The translations under genes were made by a program, and so were the position numbers. The notes beneath the pieces are model-generated. The model saw nothing but the letters and a program-made list of their open reading frames with translations, had not been told where the DNA came from and did no database searches. DNA of 64,000 bases from an uncultured Oscillospiraceae bacterium (lineage in GTDB: Bacteria > Bacillota > Clostridia > Oscillospirales > Oscillospiraceae), in the NCBI GenBank assembly GCA_934569045.1, contig CAKTJX010000009.1:3864-67863 (forward strand). The letters run 5' to 3'. This document shows positions 34,825 through 43,617 of this stretch, in pieces; within the stretch, counting starts at the first letter, position 1, and each line of letters begins with the position of its first letter.

Positions 34825-35091
34825 CTACCGCGGTTTCCACAGCTCCCGGATAACCTTGCACACCATCTCCATGCGGATGGGCTTGGCGATGTGGGCGTCC
34901 ATGCCGGCCTGGCGGCAGGACTGGATATCCTCGGCGAAGGCATCGGCGGTCATGGCGGCGATGGGAATCTCGCGGACATGGGGGAGCTTGGATGCCCGGA
35001 TGGCCCGGGCCGCCTCCCGGCCGCCCATCACCGGCATCTGCACATCCATAAGGAGCGCATCGCAGTTTACGCAACCGCAATGCGCTCCTTT
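34825..35091 (-). pseudogene. Remnant of a response-regulator receiver domain
   Basis: The readable frame gives only the C-terminal two thirds of a receiver domain: CDALLMDVQMPVMGGREAAR (phosphoacceptor Asp), REIPIAAMTADAF (conserved Thr/Ala region) and DAHIAKPIRMEMV (conserved Lys). The N-terminal third with the acidic pair is missing; the frame is closed upstream by TGA at 35092-35094. DVQMP and AFAEDIQSCRQAGMD are typical of receivers at the end of hybrid histidine kinases, so this is probably the tail of a deleted kinase gene. A short protein from the ATG at 35049 is conceivable. Confidence 0.75.
35052..35088. terminator. Inverted repeat across the break of the receiver remnant
   Basis: GGAGCGCAT (35052-35060) and ATGCGCTCC (35080-35088) form a perfect stem at the point where homology to the receiver stops. 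It may end the oleate hydratase transcript and may also mark the deletion junction. A second stem, GGCCGC/GCGGCC, lies at 35166-35180. Confidence 0.5.
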
Positions 35092-35182
35092 TCATTTGTC
35101 CCGCTTAGGACTCCCTATCTGCCCGGAACGGGCGATTTCTTCCAGTCAATGACCGGATTTCATCGGGCCGCTCCGCGGCCTT

Positions 35183-36976
35183 TTACTCAATCAGGCCGCT
35201 TTCCTTCAGCAGCAGCTCGATATCGGTGCCCCGGGTCTTCTTAACCAGGATCTTCAGCATTTCCTTCTCGGCGAAGGACAGCGGCGCCTGGGAGATGGGC
35301 TTCTTGTCGATGGCGTAGTAGCAGGCACGCAGCAGCTCCCGGACATCGTACTTGCTGCCCCAGACCTCGGGGACGGCACGGTCCACATTCAGCAGGGTGT
35401 AGACCGCCTCCATACCGGTACGCATGGAATACTCGGTGGTGAAGATGGTGTCTCTGGGGGTCTCGGTGAACTGGCCCAGGAAGGCGAAGTTCACAGCGCC
35501 GTCGGGCACAACCTTCGGCCGGTCAGATTCCTTTCTCGGCTGGAAGAAGGCGTTGATATAAGGCATATAGCAGGTGGTGGTGTTGCAGGCGCTCTCCGCC
35601 AGCTCGGGGATCTCGTCCTCGGGCAGGCCGATGTGGTACAGCCACTCCTGGCAGACCTCTTCACCGGTGCACTCCCGCATGGCCTTCTTGACGAACTGGC
35701 CGGGCTTGTTGGTGTTCAGGGCGTAGACCCAGACCAGGACGGTGTCCTTATCCTGGGCACGGAACTGAGGCTGACGGTTGATGGTCCAGCTGAGATACCA
35801 GTTGTCGGTGCTGTCCTTCACGGTGACAATGCCGCCGGTGGTCACCTTGCCGGCACGGGGGTCACGCTGGCAGATGTCCATGATGTGCCGGATGATCTTC
35901 TCGTCCTTGGTCTGCACGGTGGCGCTCATCCAGTTGGTGGCCTCTACATCGGAGCAGAAGGCCTCCGGGTTGCCGTACTCGCCGTGGGTGGCCTGGGCGG
36001 CGATGTTCTTCCACAGGTCCCAGCTCTCGCCGCAGCCGTTGACGATGCCGCTGAGGTCCGGAGCGTGGGTCTGGTCGCCGTAGCAGGAGGTATCGGTGCA
36101 GCAGCCGTTGGTGATGAACACCAGGTCATCCTCCACCAGGTCGATGGACTGCTCCTGGCCGTCCTTCACATAGACGATCTTCCGGGCGATCTGCCTGTCG
36201 CCCACATGGTCGATGATCACGTTCTTCACGTCCATGCCGAACTCGACCTTCACGCCGTGGCTTTCCAGGTACTTGACGAGAGGCAGGATCATGCTCTCGT
36301 ACTGGTTGTACTTGGTGAAGCGCAGGGCGGAGAAATCGGGCAGACCGTCGATATGGTGGACGTACCGGCACAGATACCGCTTCATTTCCAGAGCGCTGGA
36401 CCAGCGCTGGAAGGCGAACATGGTCTGCCAGTACAGCCAGAAGTTGGTCTCCCAGAAGGAATCAGGCAGCACATCGGAGATCTTCTTGCCCTCCAGCTGG
36501 CTCTCCGGGGTGATGAACAGCTTGCTCAGAGCCATGGCGGACTCCCGGTCCAGCTTGAACTGCTTGTCGGTGTGGGCATCCTGACCGCACTTGACGGTGG
36601 CACGGCACAGGGAGTAGTTGGGATCGTGCTTGTTCAGCCAGTAGTACTCATCCAGTACGGAAACATTGGGGGTCTCGATGCTGGGCACATCCCGGAACAC
36701 ATCCCACATGACCTCGAAATGGTTGTCCATTTCCCGGCCGCCGCGCATATAGAAGCCCTTGGAGATGTCCTTGCGGCCATCGCAGCTGCCGCCGGCCAGG
36801 TCCAGCTTCTCCAGTAGATGAATCCGCTCGCCCTTCATCTGGCCGTCCCGGACCAGATAGAAAGCGGCAGTCAGACCGGCCAGGCCGGTGCCGATGATAT
36901 AGGCGGACTTGTTGTCCACGCCCTGGGGCTTCTCGGGATGAGCAAATGCTTCATAGGTTCCTGCGGAATAATACAT
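35183..36976 (-). CDS. ohyA: Oleate hydratase
   Basis: 597 residues, the FAD-dependent fatty-acid double-bond hydratase family once called 67-kDa myosin-cross-reactive antigen. It adds water to oleate to make 10-hydroxystearate, detoxifying host fatty acids. The dinucleotide-binding motif is YIIGTGLAGLTAAFYLVRDG near residues 26-45; GGSCDGRKDISKGFYMRGGR, FAFQRWSSALEMKRYL and TNGCCTDTSCYGD are diagnostic blocks. The ATG at 36976 has GGAGGAAACGACT upstream. Monocistronic, with an inverted repeat over the promoter. Confidence 0.95.
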   Translation of the reverse strand: MYYSAGTYEAFAHPEKPQGVDNKSAYIIGTGLAGLTAAFYLVRDGQMKGERIHLLEKLDLAGGSCDGRKDISKGFYMRGGREMDNHFEVMWDVFRDVPSIETPNVSVLDEYYWLNKHDPNYSLCRATVKCGQDAHTDKQFKLDRESAMALSKLFITPESQLEGKKISDVLPDSFWETNFWLYWQTMFAFQRWSSALEMKRYLCRYVHHIDGLPDFSALRFTKYNQYESMILPLVKYLESHGVKVEFGMDVKNVIIDHVGDRQIARKIVYVKDGQEQSIDLVEDDLVFITNGCCTDTSCYGDQTHAPDLSGIVNGCGESWDLWKNIAAQATHGEYGNPEAFCSDVEATNWMSATVQTKDEKIIRHIMDICQRDPRAGKVTTGGIVTVKDSTDNWYLSWTINRQPQFRAQDKDTVLVWVYALNTNKPGQFVKKAMRECTGEEVCQEWLYHIGLPEDEIPELAESACNTTTCYMPYINAFFQPRKESDRPKVVPDGAVNFAFLGQFTETPRDTIFTTEYSMRTGMEAVYTLLNVDRAVPEVWGSKYDVRELLRACYYAIDKKPISQAPLSFAEKEMLKILVKKTRGTDIELLLKESGLIE

Positions 36977-37042
36977 AGTCGTTTCCTCCATCATTTTTTC
37001 TGCGGCACCCTGTAGGGCACCTTTGTTTTTTCTTATGGCAAC

Positions 37043-37081
37043 AGTATACCCCGAATTTGCCTTTCTGCCCATAGACAGAAA
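37043..37081 (-). promoter_or_regulatory. Oleate hydratase promoter and putative operator
   Basis: Minus strand TGGGCA (37066-37071), 17 bases, TATACT (37043-37048). The inverted repeat TTTCTG-N8-CAGAAA (37062-37081) covers the -35 box, which suggests control by a repressor not encoded nearby. Confidence 0.55.
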
Positions 37082-37167
37082 AGAAGGGCTGATAAGGATT
37101 TAGACAGTGTAGGAGGAATGCGGAAGTTTTGAACATTTGGAAGGGTTTGATAAGTTTCCCTTTCCTC

Positions 37168-37196
37168 TTGAAAAACGCCACAAAATCCTGTATCAT
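37168..37196 (+). promoter_or_regulatory. Promoter of uppP
   Basis: TTGAAA (37168-37173), 17 bases, TATCAT (37191-37196). Confidence 0.72.
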
Positions 37197-37237
37197 AGGA
37201 TGCGTCAAAACTTCTGAATCAAACGAGGTATTTCTCT

Positions 37238-38065
37238 ATGATCGAGCTTCTGAAAGCCGTTCTCTTTGGCATTGTGGAGGGCGTCACCGAGTGGCTGCCG
37301 GTGTCCTCTACCGGGCACCTGATCCTATTGGACGAGCTGGTGCAGCTGAACGTTTCCCCGGAATTCAAGAGCATGTTTGACGTGGTGATCCAGCTGGGGG
37401 CCATTCTGGCGGTGGTGGTGCTGTTCTTCCACAAGCTGAATCCCTTCGCCCCCAGCAAATCGGCGGAGGAGAAAAAGAGCACCTGGCAGCTCTGGGCCAA
37501 GGTCATTGTGTCCATCATCCCCTCCGGCGTGGTGGGCGTGCTGTTTGACGACTGGATGGACGCGCACCTGCACACCTCCACCGTGGTGGCCGCCATGCTG
37601 ATTCTCTATGGCGTGGCCTTCATCCTGGTGGAGCGGCAGTATCAGGGCCGCCACCTGTCCGTTCAGACCGTGGACCAGATGGACTGGAAAACCGCCATCG
37701 GCATCGGCCTCTTCCAGTGCCTGAGCCTGATCCCCGGCACCTCCCGGTCCGGCTCCACCATCCTGGGCGGCATCCTGCTGGGGGCCTCCCGGGCCGCGGC
37801 GGCGGAATTCAGCTTCTTTATGGCTATCCCCACCATGCTGGGGGCCAGCGGCATCAAGCTATTAAAGTTCTTCCTCACCGGCGTGGGCTTTGCCGGGTCC
37901 GAGGTCGCCATTTTGCTGCTGGGCTGTGTGGTGTCCTTCCTGGTAAGCCTGCTGGTCATCCGTGGGCTCATGAACTATGTCCGGGCGCACTCCTTCTCCG
38001 TATTCGGTGTCTACCGCATTATGCTGGGCGTACTCGTCCTGGCCTATTTTGCCTTTGTGAAATAA
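37238..38065 (+). CDS. uppP: Undecaprenyl-diphosphatase
   Basis: 275 residues, an integral membrane phosphatase of the BacA family that recycles the undecaprenyl carrier for wall synthesis and lowers bacitracin sensitivity. GIVEGVTEWLPVSSTGHLIL (the E-rich motif) and SLIPGTSRSGSTILGGILLG (the PGxSRSGxT motif) are the two catalytic blocks, and about eight membrane helices are evident. Monocistronic; the RPT-A element begins 13 bases after the stop. Confidence 0.95.
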   Translation: MIELLKAVLFGIVEGVTEWLPVSSTGHLILLDELVQLNVSPEFKSMFDVVIQLGAILAVVVLFFHKLNPFAPSKSAEEKKSTWQLWAKVIVSIIPSGVVGVLFDDWMDAHLHTSTVVAAMLILYGVAFILVERQYQGRHLSVQTVDQMDWKTAIGIGLFQCLSLIPGTSRSGSTILGGILLGASRAAAAEFSFFMAIPTMLGASGIKLLKFFLTGVGFAGSEVAILLLGCVVSFLVSLLVIRGLMNYVRAHSFSVFGVYRIMLGVLVLAYFAFVK

Positions 38066-38077
38066 AAGTACAGTCCC

Positions 38078-38177
38078 GTAGGGGCGGCTACCAGCCGCCC
38101 GAATGTGACCGGAACTGAGCGCTTTGTCTTTACCGCCCCCGTTCGGCACCCTCCGGGCGGCTGATAGCCGCCCCTAC
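38078..38177. repeat. RPT-A palindromic element, copy 6
   Basis: Exactly 100 bp with GTAGGGGCGGCTACCAGCC and GGCTGATAGCCGCCCCTAC ends. It lies directly downstream of uppP. Confidence 0.85.
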
Positions 38178-38270
38178 AGGGCTCAAAATATTTTGGTCTT
38201 GCACAGCACCTGTGGAATGGCAGGTATTTCCGCTGTAGATTCGTATTCATCGCTTTGGAGGTCAATTGTC

Positions 38271-39152
38271 ATGGATTACATTCTGGAAAACGATTATCTG
38301 AAGGTTACCGTATCCTCTCTGGAGGCGGAGGTCACCAGCGTTCTGCGCAAAAGCGATGGCGTAGAGCACATCTGGCAGGCCGATCCCCAGGTCTGGGACC
38401 GCCACGCGCCGGTACTGTTCCCCCACTGCGGCAAGGTGGTGGACGGCGTGATTCATGCCAAGGGCCGGGACTACCCCGCCAAGCAGCACGGCTTCGCCCG
38501 GGATATGGAGCATATCCTTGTGAGCCGCTCCGCCGACACCCTGACCCTGGCCCTGGAGAGCGACACCGAGACCCAGGCCCTCTTCCCCTACGCCTTCCGG
38601 CTGGTATCTACCTTCACCCTGGATGGCCCCACCCTGTGCCACACCCTGACGGTGGAGAATGGCGACCAGGAGGAGATGCCCTTCGGCATCGGCTTCCACC
38701 CGGGCTTTGCCGTGCCCTTTGACGATCAGCACAAGCTGGAAGACTATGAGCTGCGCTTCGAGAAAATGGAGTCCCCCCTGTGCATCAACAATCTGCCCCA
38801 CGGGCTGATGCACGGCAACTTCTACTACTTAGGCTCCAACATCATCGCCCTGCCCATCACCAAGGAGCTCTTCGCCAATGACAGCCACTGCATGACCAAT
38901 CTGGTCTCCGGTACCCTGGGCATCTACGAGAAGGACACCGGCCGGGCCGTGGTCTGCGACATCCGGGAGTTCCCCTACACCCTGCTGTGGAGCATGCCGG
39001 GCTTTGAGCCCCGGTTCGTCTGCATCGAACCCTGGCACAGCCTCCCCAGCCCCGAAAAGGGCTCCACCGAATGGCTGGACAAACCCGCCGCCGCCATCCT
39101 GGCCCCCGGCGAAAGCTGGTCCACCACCCTGCGGACGAGCTTTGTGCGGTAA
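38271..39152 (+). CDS. Aldose 1-epimerase family protein (galactose-mutarotase-like)
   Basis: 293 residues, a single beta-sandwich domain of the galactose mutarotase fold. HAPVLFPHCGKVVDG, KQHGFARDMEHIL, FGIGFHPGFAVPF and the acidic CIEPWHSLPSPEKG region correspond to substrate-binding positions of the LacX/YeaD-like subgroup rather than classic GalM. The substrate is probably a sugar or sugar phosphate anomer. GGAGG lies ten bases before the ATG. Monocistronic between RPT-A copy 6 and a shared terminator. Confidence 0.83.
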   Translation: MDYILENDYLKVTVSSLEAEVTSVLRKSDGVEHIWQADPQVWDRHAPVLFPHCGKVVDGVIHAKGRDYPAKQHGFARDMEHILVSRSADTLTLALESDTETQALFPYAFRLVSTFTLDGPTLCHTLTVENGDQEEMPFGIGFHPGFAVPFDDQHKLEDYELRFEKMESPLCINNLPHGLMHGNFYYLGSNIIALPITKELFANDSHCMTNLVSGTLGIYEKDTGRAVVCDIREFPYTLLWSMPGFEPRFVCIEPWHSLPSPEKGSTEWLDKPAAAILAPGESWSTTLRTSFVR

Positions 39153-39169
39153 GCGGTAAGCAGTCAAAA

Positions 39170-39214
39170 AATTCCACAGCCTACCCACGTTTTGTGGAAT
39201 CAGGCTGTGGAATT
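39170..39214. terminator. Bidirectional terminator between the epimerase-like gene and spo0A
   Basis: A 13-bp perfect stem AATTCCACAGCCT/AGGCTGTGGAATT, with A- and T-rich flanks on both sides. Confidence 0.85.
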
Positions 39215-39218
39215 CTTT

Positions 39219-39998
39219 TCAGTACTGCGCCGCCTCGGCGCTCTTGAGCTGGAGCTGCAAGCGGTCAGCGATCAGGGCGATGAACTCACTATTCGTCGGC
39301 TTCCCCTTGGTATTGCTCACGGTATAGCCAAAGAAGCTCTGCAAGGTGTCCAGATCTCCCCGGTCCCAGGCCACTTCGATGGCGTGGCGGATGGCCCGTT
39401 CTACCCGGCTGGGGGTGGTCTGGAAGGTCTTGGCCACCTGGGGATAGAGAACCTTTGTGATGGCATTGATCACGTCCATGTCGTCCACGGCGATGATGAT
39501 GGCCTCCCGCAGGTATTGGTAGCCCTTGATGTGGGCGGGGACGCCGATTTCGTGGATGATGTTGGTGACCATGCTCTCGATGCTTGTCTTGTCCGGGCGG
39601 CGGGGCGCAGGACACCGGAGGCTCTCCCCTCCCCGGATTTCCTCCATGCGCTCCACCAGCACCGTCATATCACAGGGCTTCAGCATCAGATACCGAACCC
39701 CCAGATTGGCCGCTGCCGCGGATACATAATCTGTAACAAAGGCGGATGTGGCCAGCGTCACCGGCTTCCGGTCCAGACTGCCGATGGACTTCAGGACACT
39801 GAGCCCGTCCTGCTTGCTGAGCATCAGGTCCAGCACCAGGACCTCCGGTTTGCGCTCATTGATCAGCCGGATGGCCTGCTCGCCGTCGCCTGCCGTTCCC
39901 ACGACCTGGAACCCCTCCGCACGCTGCAGTGCCGATGTAAGCCCGGCGCAAAACTCCTCCGAACTATCTGCGATCAACACAGTTGTTTGATGTTCCAT
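39219..39998 (-). CDS. spo0A: Sporulation master regulator Spo0A
   Basis: 259 residues. The receiver domain (residues 1-~125) has the acidic cluster in LIADSSEEF, the phosphoacceptor Asp in [13 protein letters not shown] and the Lys in YLMLKPCDM. The C-terminal effector domain has the recognition helix region [17 protein letters not shown] and [20 protein letters not shown], the hallmark of Spo0A. It commits the cell to sporulation by binding 0A boxes. The ATG follows AGGAGAGGAAC. An exact 0A box lies upstream. Confidence 0.96.
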   Translation of the reverse strand: MEHQTTVLIADSSEEFCAGLTSALQRAEGFQVVGTAGDGEQAIRLINERKPEVLVLDLMLSKQDGLSVLKSIGSLDRKPVTLATSAFVTDYVSAAAANLGVRYLMLKPCDMTVLVERMEEIRGGESLRCPAPRRPDKTSIESMVTNIIHEIGVPAHIKGYQYLREAIIIAVDDMDVINAITKVLYPQVAKTFQTTPSRVERAIRHAIEVAWDRGDLDTLQSFFGYTVSNTKGKPTNSEFIALIADRLQLQLKSAEAAQY

Positions 39999-40170
39999 AC
40001 GTTCCTCTCCTGTCCACTTGAAAATAACCCCATGTGCGGCGTTCCCGCCGTGTGCGACATCATTAATTTAGCACAAAGGATTCTATTTTGCAAGGTCGTT
40101 TCGCAACATTCGTTCGTTTCAAAACGACGAATTCCAGGTTAAAGCCGCTAATTCCGAATAAATTCTTCAC

Positions 40171-40181
40171 TTTTCGACAAA
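40171..40181 (-). promoter_or_regulatory. Spo0A box upstream of spo0A
   Basis: The minus strand reads TTTGTCGAAAA, containing the TGTCGAA core of the Bacillus 0A box. It is 173 bases before the spo0A start and 22 bases before the -35 of the aminopeptidase promoter, so it could serve either gene. A TTGCAA-17-TAAATT promoter for spo0A can be read between the box and the gene. Confidence 0.55.
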
Positions 40182-40202
40182 TTGTCACAGGAAATGCGCG
40201 CA

Positions 40203-40231
40203 TTGACGGGGATACCCTTTTGTAGTAAAAT
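40203..40231 (+). promoter_or_regulatory. Promoter of the M18 aminopeptidase gene
   Basis: TTGACG (40203-40208), 17 bases, TAAAAT (40226-40231). Confidence 0.7.
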
Positions 40232-40266
40232 GGTCCCAAAATGAAGAAACGAAAGGAAGCATCGCC

Positions 40267-41547
40267 GTGTTAAGCAGAACAACCGATCTATGCGCCTTTT
40301 TAGACGCCGCCCACAGCCAGTACCACGCCAGAGCCTACCTGGTCAATATCCTGGAGCAGCAGGGCTATACCCACCTGCCGGAGGAAGACCACTGGGCGCT
40401 CGCCCCCGGCGGAAAGTATTATGTAACCCGTGGCGGCAGCGCCGTGCTGGCCTTCCGGGTGCCGGAGAGGCAGGCAAAAGGATTCCTGATCAGCGCCGCC
40501 CATACGGACCGCCCCGCCTTCAAGCTGAAGGAGAACGGAGAGCTGGAGGGGCCCTATCCCCGGCTGGCCGTGGAGCGCTACGGCGGCCAGATTCTCGCCC
40601 CCTGGCTGGATCGCCCTCTGAGCGTGGCCGGGCGGGTGCTGGTGCAGACGGAGCAGGGGGCCGAGAGCCGCCTCATTGACATTGACCGGGACCTGCTGCT
40701 GATTCCCAACGTGGCCATCCACATGAATCGGCAGGTCAACGACGGCTACAAGTGGAACCCCGTCACCGATGTGCTGCCCCTGCTGGCAAGCCCGGAGAGC
40801 AAGGGGCAGTTCCAGGCCCTTTTGGAAAAAGAGGCCGGGGGAAAGATTCTGAGCCACGACCTGTTCCTGTACATCCGCCAGAAGGCCAGCGTGTGGGGGC
40901 TGGACGAGAGCTTCCTGTCCTCCGCCGCCCTGGATGATCTGGAATGCGTCTGGGGCTGCTTCCAGGGCTTCCTGCGCGCCGGAACCGGCGGCTCCATTCC
41001 CCTGTTCGCCGCGCTGGACAGCGAGGAGGTGGGCTCCTGCTCCGCCCAGGGCGCGGCCTCCACGCTCTTAAAGCAGACCATCTCCCGGATTGCCCAGGCC
41101 CTGAACCAGGACGAGAACCGACTGCTTGCCCAGTCCTTCCTGGTCAGCGCCGACAACGCCCACGCCCAGCATCCCAACCACCCGGAGCTGGCCGACAGCG
41201 GCAATGCCCCCAAGCTGGGCGGCGGCATCGTGATCAAATTCAACGCCAATCTGAAATACTGCACTGACGGCTTCAGCGCCGCCCTGTTCCGCACCGTCTG
41301 CCGGCGGGCAAACGTGGCCACCCAGGACTACTACAACCGCCCGGATATCCCCGGCGGCAGCACCCTGGGCTGCATCTCCATCGGCCAGGTCAGCATCCCC
41401 ACGGTAGACATTGGTCTGGCCCAGCTGGCCATGCACAGCTGCTACGAAACCGCCGCCGTCTCCGACGCGATGGCCCTGGAGGACGCGATGGCCGTTTACT
41501 TCGGGCTGACGCTAAATAGGTCGGAGGAAGGGTTTAGGCTGGAGTAA
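40267..41547 (+). CDS. M18 family aminopeptidase
   Basis: 426 residues, a cytosolic dizinc aminopeptidase. Metal ligands lie in FLISAAHTDRPAFKLK (His, Asp), AALDDLECVW (Asp), FAALDSEEVGSCSAQGA (catalytic Glu pair), LVSADNAHAQHPNHPE (Asp) and the C-terminal QLAMHSCYETA (His). It cleaves acidic or neutral N-terminal residues from peptides. The start is GTG at 40267, preceded by AAAGGAAG. Confidence 0.93.
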   Translation: MLSRTTDLCAFLDAAHSQYHARAYLVNILEQQGYTHLPEEDHWALAPGGKYYVTRGGSAVLAFRVPERQAKGFLISAAHTDRPAFKLKENGELEGPYPRLAVERYGGQILAPWLDRPLSVAGRVLVQTEQGAESRLIDIDRDLLLIPNVAIHMNRQVNDGYKWNPVTDVLPLLASPESKGQFQALLEKEAGGKILSHDLFLYIRQKASVWGLDESFLSSAALDDLECVWGCFQGFLRAGTGGSIPLFAALDSEEVGSCSAQGAASTLLKQTISRIAQALNQDENRLLAQSFLVSADNAHAQHPNHPELADSGNAPKLGGGIVIKFNANLKYCTDGFSAALFRTVCRRANVATQDYYNRPDIPGGSTLGCISIGQVSIPTVDIGLAQLAMHSCYETAAVSDAMALEDAMAVYFGLTLNRSEEGFRLE

Positions 41548-41595
41548 GAATTCGTCTTCCCGCAAGCCCTAATTTCACGTCAAAGGAGGCACCTC

Positions 41596-43236
41596 ATGAA
41601 AAAAACGCCCATTTACATCACCGGCCATCAGCATCCGGATACAGACTCCGTGGCCTCGGCCATTGCCTATTCGTTCTTCAAGCGCTCCCTGGGGATTTCG
41701 GCGGTGCCCTGCTGCCTGGGGAAGCTGAACGCCGAGACGAAATATCTTCTGTCCCGGTTTCATTTCCCCGAGCCCCAGCTGCTCACCGATGCCCGGATCA
41801 CCGTAGGCGAGGTGGCTATGGACCCGCCCACCTATATCTCCCCGGACACCACCATTTTTGAGTGCTTGCAGCAGATGCAGCAGGGGAACCGGACCTACTG
41901 CGGCGTGGTGGACGGGGAAAAGAAGCTCATCGGCATGGTCACCAAATCCGATATCTCCGTCATCGGTCTGTACGACACCGCCCGCTCCATCGCCATCATG
42001 GCCCAGACCCCTCTGGAAAACATCCGCAAGACCCTGGACGGCCGGGTTGTCTACGATGACCCCGCCATGAAGCTCAACGGCAAGGTCAGCGTGATCGCCA
42101 TGACGGAGTTTGCCCGTCTGTCCAGCTACGATGTGGCCGGGCGGATCGTCATCTGCGGCTGCGACCCGGAGGCCCAGAAGCAGGTCATCTGCCAGGGCGC
42201 GGGGCTGCTGGTGGTGGTCTGGGCGGAGGAGGTCCGGCCCGACGTGGTAGCTCTTGCCAAGGCCCACCACTGTCCCATCCTGATCTCCGGCCACGGCGCC
42301 ATGAACACCACCCGATACATCTACTTCTCCCCCTCCGCCAGCAAGATCATGAAGACGGAGCTGGTGCGCTTCACCTCCACGGAGCTGGCCGAGGATGTAA
42401 GCCGGAAGATGATGCAGTCCCGGTATCACATCTACCCCGTGACAGACCCGGAGGGGCACCTGACGGGCTATGTATCCCGGTATCACATCATGCAGGCCCC
42501 CAGCAAGAAGCTGATTCTGGTGGACCACAACGAGTTCTCCCAGTCCGTCCGGGCCATTGAGAAGGCCCAGGTGCTGGAGGTCATCGACCACCACCGGATC
42601 AACGACTTCTCCTCCCAGTACCCGGTTCAGTTCCGGAATGAAATTGTGGGCTCCACCTGCACCATTGTAGCCACCATCTTCCGGGAAAACCAGATTCCCA
42701 TTCCCGTAGACCTGGCGGGGCTCATGCTGGGCGCCATCCTCTCGGACACCCTGAACTTCCACTCCCCCACCACCACGGACAAGGACCGCTCCACCGCCAA
42801 CATTCTGGCGGCCATCGCGGACCTGGACGTGGAGGAGTTCGCCACGGAGATGTTCACCGCCACCGCCTCCAAGGTGGACACCAGCCCCTCGGAGCTCATC
42901 AAAACGGACATGAAGATCTTTGAGGTTCTTGGCTGCAAGCTCTCCATCTCCCAGGTGATCCTGGCCTCCATGGAGGATCTGCACCTGGGCGCGGGAGAAA
43001 TCCAGGCCGCCCTGGACACCTTCGCGGAGAAGAAGGACCTGGACCTGGCCGTGCTGGCCTTTACCAGCATCCAGGAAAACGGCTCCACGCTCTACTTCGG
43101 CGGCAACCGCACCGCCTGGGCCCAGGAGGCCTTCCCGGAGGACCCCAGCCAGGAGCGCACCTTCCACAAGGGTCTCCTGTCCCGCAAGCAGCAGTTGCTG
43201 CCAAGGCTCACCGCCGTCATCGAGAAATACGCCTGA
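41596..43236 (+). CDS. Manganese-dependent inorganic pyrophosphatase with CBS and DRTGG domains
   Basis: 546 residues of the family II (DHH) type. The N-terminal DHH half has ITGHQHPDTDSVASAIAY and, split by an insert, LVDHNEFSQS and LEVIDHHRIND; LSDTLNFHSPTTTDKD follows in the DHHA2 half. The insert at about residues 70-300 contains two CBS motifs around a DRTGG domain, as in adenine-nucleotide-regulated pyrophosphatases of Clostridia. It drives biosynthesis by removing pyrophosphate. AAAGGAGG precedes the ATG. A small conserved gene follows 12 bases later. Confidence 0.93.
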   Translation: MKKTPIYITGHQHPDTDSVASAIAYSFFKRSLGISAVPCCLGKLNAETKYLLSRFHFPEPQLLTDARITVGEVAMDPPTYISPDTTIFECLQQMQQGNRTYCGVVDGEKKLIGMVTKSDISVIGLYDTARSIAIMAQTPLENIRKTLDGRVVYDDPAMKLNGKVSVIAMTEFARLSSYDVAGRIVICGCDPEAQKQVICQGAGLLVVVWAEEVRPDVVALAKAHHCPILISGHGAMNTTRYIYFSPSASKIMKTELVRFTSTELAEDVSRKMMQSRYHIYPVTDPEGHLTGYVSRYHIMQAPSKKLILVDHNEFSQSVRAIEKAQVLEVIDHHRINDFSSQYPVQFRNEIVGSTCTIVATIFRENQIPIPVDLAGLMLGAILSDTLNFHSPTTTDKDRSTANILAAIADLDVEEFATEMFTATASKVDTSPSELIKTDMKIFEVLGCKLSISQVILASMEDLHLGAGEIQAALDTFAEKKDLDLAVLAFTSIQENGSTLYFGGNRTAWAQEAFPEDPSQERTFHKGLLSRKQQLLPRLTAVIEKYA

Positions 43237-43248
43237 GGAGGAAACGCC

Positions 43249-43476
43249 ATGGCGGAATATGAACTGGTTCACGAAATTCAAAACCTCTGCCGCAACAACC
43301 AGATGCGGGATGTATTCTTCCAGGAAATCACCTGCGATGACCCGGAAACCTACGTCCGGGGCCTGCTGAAAGGCAAGGAGGTCCAAATCTCCACCGACCC
43401 CCAGGCCGACGGGACACTGATTATCCACACCGTTTCGGACGGGATGATGGAGAAGTTTGTGTTTACGAGGCTGTGA
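43249..43476 (+). CDS. Small protein of unknown function downstream of the pyrophosphatase
   Basis: 75 residues, no membrane segment, acidic. It reads as one helix (MAEYELVHEIQNLCRN) and a beta-rich remainder (EVQISTDPQADGTLIIHTVS). GAGGAAACGCC lies before the ATG, and it ends in a strong terminator, so it is a real gene in the pyrophosphatase operon. I do not recognise its family. Confidence 0.7.
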   Translation: MAEYELVHEIQNLCRNNQMRDVFFQEITCDDPETYVRGLLKGKEVQISTDPQADGTLIIHTVSDGMMEKFVFTRL

Positions 43477-43487
43477 GAATGCCAAAT

Positions 43488-43532
43488 AGCAGAAACACCA
43501 GGCGTAATTTGCTTGGTGTTTCTGCTTTTTTT
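43488..43532 (+). terminator. Terminator of the pyrophosphatase operon
   Basis: AGCAGAAACACCA/TGGTGTTTCTGCT, a 13-bp stem followed by seven Ts. Confidence 0.92.
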
Positions 43533-43617
43533 CAGGAAACACGCTATATGTCTTTTATCGCAGATATCCATTGCCGCACCCTAAAAATATAATGGATTAC
43601 GCAAGGGAGTTGGTATT

